Below are positions 9,901 to 15,442 of a stretch of 15,442 nt of DNA, in pieces. Location of the stretch: the NCBI GenBank assembly GCA_016748015.1, contig JAAOMT010000779.1, positions 1 to 15,442 of the forward strand. Direction: 5' to 3'. The stretch is from Geosiphon pyriformis. Its lineage: Eukaryota > Glomeromycota > Glomeromycetes > Archaeosporales > Geosiphonaceae. Numbering within the stretch: position 1 is the first letter of the stretch; every line of letters begins with the position of its first letter. The notes under the pieces were generated by a model that worked only from the letters and a program-made list of their open reading frames with translations, searched no databases and was not told where the DNA came from. Position numbers and translations under genes: made by a program.

Positions 9901-10284
9901 ATAATATAAAAAACAAAGCAATATATAGTAATAATAAATAATTGAAAGCAATCTTATAAAATTAAAAACTATATATAAAAGCAAGTAATTTTAGTAAATA
10001 AAAAAGACAAACAGACAAAAATCAAATCTTTTTTAATATTTTATCTTTAACTTAAATAATTCTTTTATCTTAAAATTATTAATATTTTTTTTGTTAATCA
10101 AATAAAAAATATTATTATCCAAATCTTTAAGTATATATTTCTAATATTCTGATTGTTAAAATCTATAACTGATTGTTTATTTTTATTTTTATTTTAGATT
10201 AAATACAATTAGCATAATTATTCTTGAAACTTTAATGATTTGGATTAATTGCTCTTAATTATAACAATTAACAGAATACTAATC

Positions 10285-10368
10285 TATTTTTTTTTCTATT
10301 TTTTTATTTTATTTTATTTTTATTTTTATTTTTATTTATTTTTATTTTTTATTTTTTATTTTTTTTGT
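10285..10368. repeat. T-rich low-complexity tract, (ATTTT)n-like
   Basis: The + strand is almost pure T with A every four to six bases, for example attttattttatttttattt. On the minus strand it is an A-rich tract that could be a worn retroelement tail or simple slippage. It lies about 370 bases beyond the recognisable end of the minus-strand gypsy pol relic. Confidence 0.8.
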
Positions 10369-10739
10369 AAAACAGTAATATAAAAAATCGACTGTCTTAT
10401 GATTAAATTTTATAATAATTTAGTAAAAAAAAGAAGCTTTTTCTTAATGTTAGATATTAATTCTATCTTGTTAGCTTATTAGAAAAATAAAAAACTAAAC
10501 TCTAATAACTGTACTTAATTAGCTTAAAAAAAATACAATTAAAATAACATTACCATAAAAACATTATTTTTGTGTTTTATAACCAAAGAATTCAATAAGT
10601 ATAATTTAAAAAAAACTTTTAAAAACTAAATAATAAATTAATACTAAAAGACTTATTTTTAAAATGTCTTGGACAAATATTTTAATATATTAAACATATT
10701 TATATTATCAAATTATGAGCACTAAATATTACAAAATTA
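10369..10739. other. Probable 3' part of the gypsy relic, no motif recognised
   Basis: By position this should hold the integrase C-terminus and 3' end of the minus-strand element. The translations show no motif I can defend, and I could not find a long terminal repeat here matching one above 12.9 kb. Confidence 0.3.
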
Positions 10740-11165
10740 CTCTATTAAGTTTATTTGTAATAATAATATTATTTAAATAATATTTTGTTTTATTGTTTAA
10801 TAAATAAACAATATTAATAATATAAATAAATTCTATTTTTTTTGATTCTTTTAACTAATTTTAGTTAATATTTTATATAATATTTTATTAATTTCTTGAT
10901 TAAATTTTTTGTTTATAAATAATATAATAATAATAATAATTTTTTTACTTTAAATTTTTGGCTTAATTCAGCTAATATTTTGTTTACAAAATAAGTTTCT
11001 TGATTAGATAATAGTTTTTTGGATATTTATATTAATATATTAAGTCTTAATAACCAAATTTTGTAATTAATTTAGCATTAATTTTTTAGATGGCTTTAGT
11101 TTCTGGCCATTTGGTAAGATAATCTATAACAATAGTAATATATTTGTTGTTATTATAGATTTATT
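10740..11165 (-). pseudogene. Ty3/gypsy integrase core relic
   Basis: Retroviral-type DDE integrase fragment. The minus strand reads N-K-Y-I-T-I-V-I-D-Y-L-T-K-W-P-E-T-K-A-I, ending near 11090. This is the hallmark of the Ty3/gypsy core, and the first catalytic Asp (11122-11124) is kept. After a frameshift, 11008-10982 reads S-N-Q-E-T-Y-F-V-N for the usual S-D-Q-G-T-H-F: the second Asp is Asn and the Gly is Glu. Further on, around 10880-10915, Q-T-K-N-L-I-K-K-L-I-K lines up with Q-T-N-G-L-x-E-R-x-N-K, the third catalytic Glu apparently Lys. A shifted frame then continues N-K-I-L-Y-K-I-L-T-K-L-V-K. The N-terminal zinc finger is absent, probably removed with RNase H in one deletion. It is non-functional. 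Confidence 0.87.
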
Positions 11166-11219
11166 TATTTATATTATATATTTTTAGCTTGGTGTAATAA
11201 AATAGTTAAACAATTATTA

Positions 11220-11865
11220 ATAGTATTTAGTTAGTTTCAAAAAGCTTTTAAGTTCTGTTATACTTTTGAATCTTAAAAAATTCTTAATTATTTTAATTTT
11301 ATTTGGATTAATTTTAATGTTTTTTTTAAATATTATGTTTTATAAATTTGAGCTCTGTTTTTTTAAAAAAAAATTTTAATATTTAATTTTAATTTAGTAT
11401 GTTTAAATCTTTCAAATACTTGTTATAGATAATAAAAAAATTTATTAAATGTTTTTAAGAACATAGTAATATTATTTAGATAAACAACTATTAATTTTTA
11501 TAATATGTTAAAATAAATAATTTTTATTAATTATTAAGCCAAATAACATTATTTCGAATTAAAGTTTTTTTTTGTTATAAATGTTATTTTTTTCTTGTTA
11601 TTTGAATTTATAGTTATTTGTTAATAACTACTGTTTAAGTTCAGTATAAAAAACTATTTATTATTATTAAATAAATTAAACAACTTTTAAATTAATAATA
11701 TTATATAGTTATTACCATAAATAATATTATAATTAATTAGTAGTATTTAATATGTTTTTTGTTTAATTAGTATTGTATTTTCAATTTTAATTTTGTGTTA
11801 GATAATATTAGTTTTTTTAAACTTATTTTTATTTGTAAAAATATTAGCATATTGTTTAAGTAATA
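11220..11865 (-). pseudogene. Ty3/gypsy reverse transcriptase relic
   Basis: RNA-dependent DNA polymerase remnant. The minus strand from 11863 reads L-L-K-Q-Y-A-N-I-F, the usual segment before the RT fingers, with I-K-I-E-N-T soon after. The next expected block (S-P-W-x-S-P to the R-x-C-x-D-Y-R region) is absent. It resumes with F-F-I-L-N-L-N-S, where the family has F-x-T-L-D-L-x-S-G-Y. At 11538-11558 is F-E-I-M-L-F-G for the usual F-x-V-M-P-F-G. At 11471-11482 the catalytic Y-L-D-D box reads Y-L-N-N, preceded by V-V. Further on are I-N-P-N-K-I-K-I-I-K-N-F and K-S-I-T-E-L-K-S-F-L-K-L-T-K-Y, matching the conserved connection region before RNase H. Many stops and several frameshifts are present, so no product is possible. 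The identity is supported by at least five motifs in correct order. Confidence 0.87.
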
Positions 11866-12970
11866 CTTAAAATTATACTTTTTATAATTGATTTATGTTT
11901 TTCAAGTTTATTTGTTCTAATTGTTTTAATTAAAGCAAATAACATTTATTTTTACAGATCTAAATTTGTTATGTAAAATCTATATATTTACATAATTAAA
12001 TAAAATCTAAAACATTAATTAATAGTTGATTCTTAATTTTTGGATTTAAGTATTTAATAATAGTATTGACTAAAATTTTAACATAATTTTTTATTTTATT
12101 AAGAATTGAAATCTTGATGTTTTTGTAGTTTTTGGCTGATATATACAAGTTGGTAATAATAATAATTTTATCTTAAAATATCTTTAATTTTGTCTTAAAG
12201 ATTTATAGTTAATTCTTAATTTTTTGAAGTATTTTTAATAAGTATTTGTAATATGATAAAATAAAACCAGTATAACTGATAAAAATAAATTTTTTTTGGT
12301 TAATAATTTTTTTTGCTATATTAATAAATATGTTAACTTTCTTAATTAATTTAAATCTATTAATCTTTTTAACAATTGTTTCTAATCTCTTTCTTATTTT
12401 TATTAATATTAATTTAGCTATTTTAATCAAAAATAAAAACATAATATATGCTATTTTTTCTTTTAATTCTATTTTATAAGTTTTATTTAAATTATTTTGT
12501 AGTATAATAACAATATTTCTTATATATTTAGTATTAATTATTTTTTTTTCAAGAATTTTTTTCTTTGCTAAACTAAATCTAAATATTAATTGAACTATAA
12601 TTGTTGTTAAAACTTTTAATGCTAATTTTAAAAAATAAATAAGATTTTAAAATTATGAAAACTTGTTCTAAATATTTGAAATCAAATCTAGTATTAGTTT
12701 TATGTATTTTTTAAATATAATGTCTTCATTATTTTTGCTAAACTATTTTAATTCTTAATTTTTCAATAAGTTAAAAAGCATAATATATTATTTGGCTTTA
12801 AAAACAGTATTTAAATTCTTGTCTAATTCAAAAGCAGTGTTTTGATCATAATTAGACTTTAAGTTCGATTTTTTGGCTTTACTAATTAATTTGTTAATAG
12901 AAATTAAGTAAATAATACATAATAGTAGATTGTAAACAAAATTATATTTATTATAATATTTAAATTGGCA
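11866..12970 (-). other. Possible upstream part (gag/protease) of the gypsy relic
   Basis: This region lies directly upstream of the RT relic on its strand and shares its composition. At 12062-12070 the minus strand reads V-N-T in the context I-L-V-N-T-I-I-K-Y. With one Asp-to-Asn change this resembles a retropepsin L-V-D-T-G-A site, but the glycine is gone, so support is weak. A 77-codon minus frame at 12442-12209 (very rich in K and I) may be gag remnant; I could not place a zinc knuckle with confidence. No LTR or primer-binding site is visible. Confidence 0.3.
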
Positions 12971-13248
12971 TTGTTACTTACTTAGAATTGAATAGAAATT
13001 AGCATAAAAATTGTCCTTATAATTTTTATTATTTATTATTATATATTAGTTATATTATATTTTTATTAATTATTTTTAATATTATTTTATAAAATTATTA
13101 ATTATTCAAATTGTATAAGTACACAAATATAACTAAATTTAATGATTAATATACAATACTTCAAACTTTGTAATAGTGATAATTGGCCGAAATATGCAGA
13201 AATTCACGAATTTTGCAATAATTTACTGAAAAATAAAAAAAATTTAAT

Positions 13249-13311
13249 GAAATTTATAATTAATTCTAAGAAATTCATAATTAGTTCTATAAAATTCATA
13301 GAAATAAGTAA
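13249..13311 (+). repeat. 21-bp tandem repeat, about three units
   Basis: Units gaaatttataattaattct(aa) at 13249-13269, gaaattcataattagttct(at) at 13270-13290 and a divergent third beginning aaaattcatag at 13291. Two of the differences between the first two units are C/T and G/A transitions. Confidence 0.75.
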
Positions 13312-13353
13312 AAGGAGAAAAGTGCTAGAATTTAAGTAAATATAATTCAAAAA

Positions 13354-13375
13354 TATATAAAAGAAAAGCTTTTCT
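13354..13375 (+). promoter_or_regulatory. TATA box with overlapping 14-bp palindrome
   Basis: tatataaaag at 13354-13363 is a strong eukaryotic TATA-box match. It overlaps the perfect palindrome agaaaagcttttct at 13362-13375. A stem at the RNA start after a TATA box is seen in some LTRs. TATA-like strings are frequent in such AT-rich DNA, so the call depends on the context. Confidence 0.35.
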
Positions 13376-13440
13376 CTTCAAAAAAAAATATCTTAATATC
13401 TAATAGTCTTAGATTAGATAACAAGATACAAACCAAACAA

Positions 13441-14390
13441 AAATAAAAATATTCTTTTGAAAAACTCAAAAATTTTTAAATATTTCTTTGAAATTTTATT
13501 TTAATCGAAACTAAACTTTAAAATTGACTAGCTACCAATTTCAATAATTCATTTTTTTTTTTTTAGGTCTAAACAAAATTTATGCAACTAAATTATCTCT
13601 AATTATTAACAAAGCACATTTTTTTATTTTTTTATATTATCACGAATTATTAAAAACCTATAATTAAACAGACACTGTAAAAAAATTAACTTTTATAGCA
13701 AATTTACTACATAACCTATTGAAAAAACCTGTATTTGAGAGATTTTTACAGAAAAGTTAACTTTTAATACAAAGTAACTACAGAGAATAATTGGCATAGA
13801 ATTGATTATTTCATCATAAGCTTAATAGCATAAACGATTTTCAAAGTATAAAAAATACTTTGAAAAAAAAAGTTATCAATTTATTGAAGGTTTTATTATT
13901 AATATAGTAGTATTAAAACCACAAAAAAAGCAAAAAAAATCTCTGATAATAGTATGAAATAAGACAATATTTATAGAACTGCATATTAAAATTAACAAAT
14001 TATTATTTTTGCTCTTTTTTAATTGGTGTTAATAATTAATAATATTTATTTAACTCTATTGGATTGTTTAATATTATAAAAAATAAGATTTGAACAAATT
14101 TTTTACAAATATATTTTTAATTATATTTATTTGATAATTACTATTTTTCAAATTTTGTTTTTATTATATAAATAACTATTTAAATAAAAGAGAGTATAAT
14201 TGTAAACTGCTTAAATTAAAATTTTTTTTTTATCTAGTTGTGAATAAAAATGATATATTAACATAATTTATTACATGTTTTTTTTTCTTAAAATGTTGTT
14301 TTTTATTTTTTTGTTGAAAAAATCTCTTTACAAGTTAAACAAAATTTGTTGTTTTATTTTTTTTGTTATTTTAAATAACTAAATCATTCT
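13441..14390. other. AT-rich gene-free stretch with small repeats
   Basis: No credible frame. A diverged direct repeat links 13682-13711 and 13752-13782 (aaaattaactttta.../aaaagttaactttta...). The second copy contains the perfect palindrome aaaagttaactttt at 13752-13765. A perfect hairpin lies at 13838-13866, and an imperfect one (ggtttta / taaaacc) at 13889-13920. The clustering between 13.68 and 13.92 kb could be the remains of a MITE, but I see no matching ends. Confidence 0.45.
13838..13866. repeat. Perfect 12-bp hairpin
   Basis: ttttcaaagtat (13838-13849) and atactttgaaaa (13855-13866) are exact reverse complements around a loop of five A. Function is unknown; it would fold equally in either strand. 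Confidence 0.85.
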
Positions 14391-14911
14391 AAAATACATA
14401 AATAGCAATAAAATTTTGTTGCTATTAGGTATTTTTTATTATTATTATAATAAACACTTATAAATAATAGCTTTTTATTATAGTTAATACAGATAAATTT
14501 TGATTATTAATAATATAAATATCTAAAAGTGTTATATTAATATAATTAATAATTTAATTCTTAAGTCATCTATTTAAAAAACTTGATAAGTTTTCAAAAT
14601 AAAAAAATACATAAATAGCAATAAAATTTTGTTTCTATTAGGTATTTTTTATTATTATTATAATAAACACTTATAAATAATAGCTTTTTATTATAGTTAA
14701 TACAGATAAATTTTGATTATTGATAATATGAATATCTAAAAGTGCCATATAAATAGTATATTGTTATTATAATATTTTCTTTTTAGTGTAATAATATATA
14801 AGTAAAGATAATAGCTTGTGATTTTTTTGTTCTTTTTTTTTATATTAATATAATTAATAATTTAATTCTTAAGTTATCTATTTAAAAAACTTGATAAGTT
14901 TTTAAAATAAA
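14391..14911. repeat. Recent tandem duplication with a 95-bp length difference
   Basis: Block A (141 bp) is at 14391-14531 and again at 14604-14744, with 3 differences and no indel. Block B (72 bp) is at 14532-14603 and again at 14840-14911, with 2 differences, both C/T. The layout is A-B-A'-x-B', where x (14745-14839) is present only in the second unit. The simplest history is duplication of an A-x-B unit of about 308 bp followed by loss of x from the first copy. No coding capacity is seen. Confidence 0.92.
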
Positions 14912-15442
14912 TTTTTTTTTTAAGTTAATAAACAGTGTCTTACTAATTGTTTTAAAATATTTCTATATTGTTAATATTTATGTATAATATTCTTGATAGT
15001 TTAATTAAAGCTCTTAAATATTTTAATTAAATATGATATTTGTTTTAAATAATTAGTTATTATTAATAAATGCTTAATATTATATAACTTCTATAATAAA
15101 AATTTTAATATTGTTAATTTTAAAAAAAATTATTAATTTTACTTATTGAGATTTTTATAACTTTATTAGCAATAATAATATATATATTAATAATTTAATT
15201 AACTTAATAACTTAATTAATACATAAGTTATTTTGTAATAATACTGTTTATTAAATTACTATTAAGAATAAATTTGATAAATTGATTACTAATTTTTATA
15301 TTAATATATATATTAATAATTAATTTGTTTGAATTTAAATGGTTTTATTAAAAAAAATTGGTTTTGTTTTTTAATATAAAAAAAAATATCAATAAAAATA
15401 TTATTTTCAGTAATAATTATAAATAAAATATTGTTATTATTG
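14912..15442. other. AT-rich gene-free stretch to window end
   Basis: Only A/T-rich low-complexity sequence with short TATATA and TTAATTAA-type phrases. No frame, RNA gene or repeat boundary can be supported. Confidence 0.5.

Larger units (their letters stand above)
8501..10284. other. A-rich, G-poor stretch without a recognisable gene
   Basis: The + strand is strongly A-rich and C exceeds G from roughly 8.6 to 9.98 kb, opposite to the flanking DNA. The same bias marks the sense strand of the Ty3/gypsy relic on the other strand at 10.7-11.9 kb, so a + oriented retroelement-derived sequence is plausible. I could not find any reverse transcriptase, integrase or transposase motif in it. The stop density in the best + frame (8670-9030) is what random DNA of this composition would give. 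Confidence 0.35.
10740..12450 (-). mobile_element. Decayed Ty3/gypsy-type LTR retrotransposon, internally deleted
   Basis: Minus-strand order is reverse transcriptase (about 11863 to 11220) then integrase core (about 11150 to 10740), the Ty3/gypsy order. The RNase H and integrase zinc-finger segments that normally separate them (several hundred residues) are missing: only about 70 bases lie between the two motif sets. A block between the RT N-terminal segment and the first catalytic Asp motif is also lost. Possible protease or gag debris lies upstream, but the 5' limit and both LTRs are not identified, so the right boundary is a guess. Confidence 0.75.
13142..13440 (+). repeat. LTR-like or promoter-bearing repeat relic
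   Basis: A block with richer sequence than its surroundings (ggccgaaatatgcagaaatt near 13186). It contains an internal 21-bp tandem repeat, a good TATA box, a palindrome directly downstream and then a mixed A-rich leader. That order resembles U3-R-U5 of a retrotransposon LTR. I found no partner copy in the window and no clean TG/CA ends, so a solo LTR, MITE or other repeat are all possible. The 65-codon frame inside (ATG at 13142) mostly reflects the 21-bp repeat, seen as K-F-I-I-N-S-K and K-F-I-I-S-S-I. Confidence 0.35.

Noticed and set aside
12209-12442. 77-codon minus strand frame as an independent small gene
   Set aside because: Almost only K, I, N, L and F residues, and it lies just upstream of gypsy RT debris on the same strand; at most a gag fragment.
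13142-13339. 65-codon + strand frame as a small protein gene
   Set aside because: The second half is explained by a 21-bp tandem repeat and the block looks like a non-coding LTR or promoter repeat.
10430-13440. tatcttgtta-type similarity between about 10465 and the reverse complement near 13430 as an LTR pair
   Set aside because: The match is about ten bases and the orientation is inverted, whereas LTRs must be direct repeats.
1-15442. CRISPR array, tRNA, rRNA, riboswitch or bacterial operon
   Set aside because: No regular spacer-repeat pattern, no cloverleaf or rRNA core sequence, and the gene families present are eukaryotic.

Overview
The window looks like a piece of a very AT-rich fungal nuclear genome, most likely an arbuscular mycorrhizal fungus (Glomeromycotina, Rhizophagus-like). 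This is an inference from three things. The left end carries a BACK/TLD-domain gene and a Sel1-repeat gene, two families greatly expanded in those fungi. The overall base composition is very AT-rich. The rest is a graveyard of decayed Tc1/mariner and Ty3/gypsy elements. I see nothing bacterial: no Shine-Dalgarno sites, operons, CRISPR array, tRNA or rRNA.

Layout. Bases 1-839 (+) hold the 3' end of a TLD-domain gene and are the only clearly intact coding sequence. Bases 1418-2627 (-) hold a Sel1-repeat gene built of exact 108-bp tandem units. It is interrupted by a nonsense codon (2088-2090) and a 2-base frameshift (about 1668-1673), so at most a truncated 179-residue protein is made. Two short unrecognised stretches that look like coding remnants follow (2702-2890 and 3368-3496, both +).

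From roughly 5 kb to the end the DNA falls to about 13-15% G+C in lines I counted, and it has no convincing intact gene. Inside it are a decayed Tc1/mariner element (about 5178-6530, transposase on the - strand) and a decayed, internally deleted Ty3/gypsy pol region (about 10740-11865, - strand; possible protease/gag debris up to about 12.97 kb). There is also an LTR-like block with a TATA box and palindrome (about 13142-13440, +), a 10-bp-period minisatellite (9791-9900), a T-rich low-complexity tract (10285-10368) and a recent tandem duplication (14391-14911).

The most informative signal is mutational. In both transposon relics the catalytic aspartates I can place read mostly as asparagine, and many other differences from family motifs are G-to-A or C-to-T changes. 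That fits RIP-like or deamination-driven inactivation followed by AT drift. I found no convincing undescribed gene system; the window is best read as a gene-poor, repeat-decay compartment next to a patch of fast-evolving family genes.
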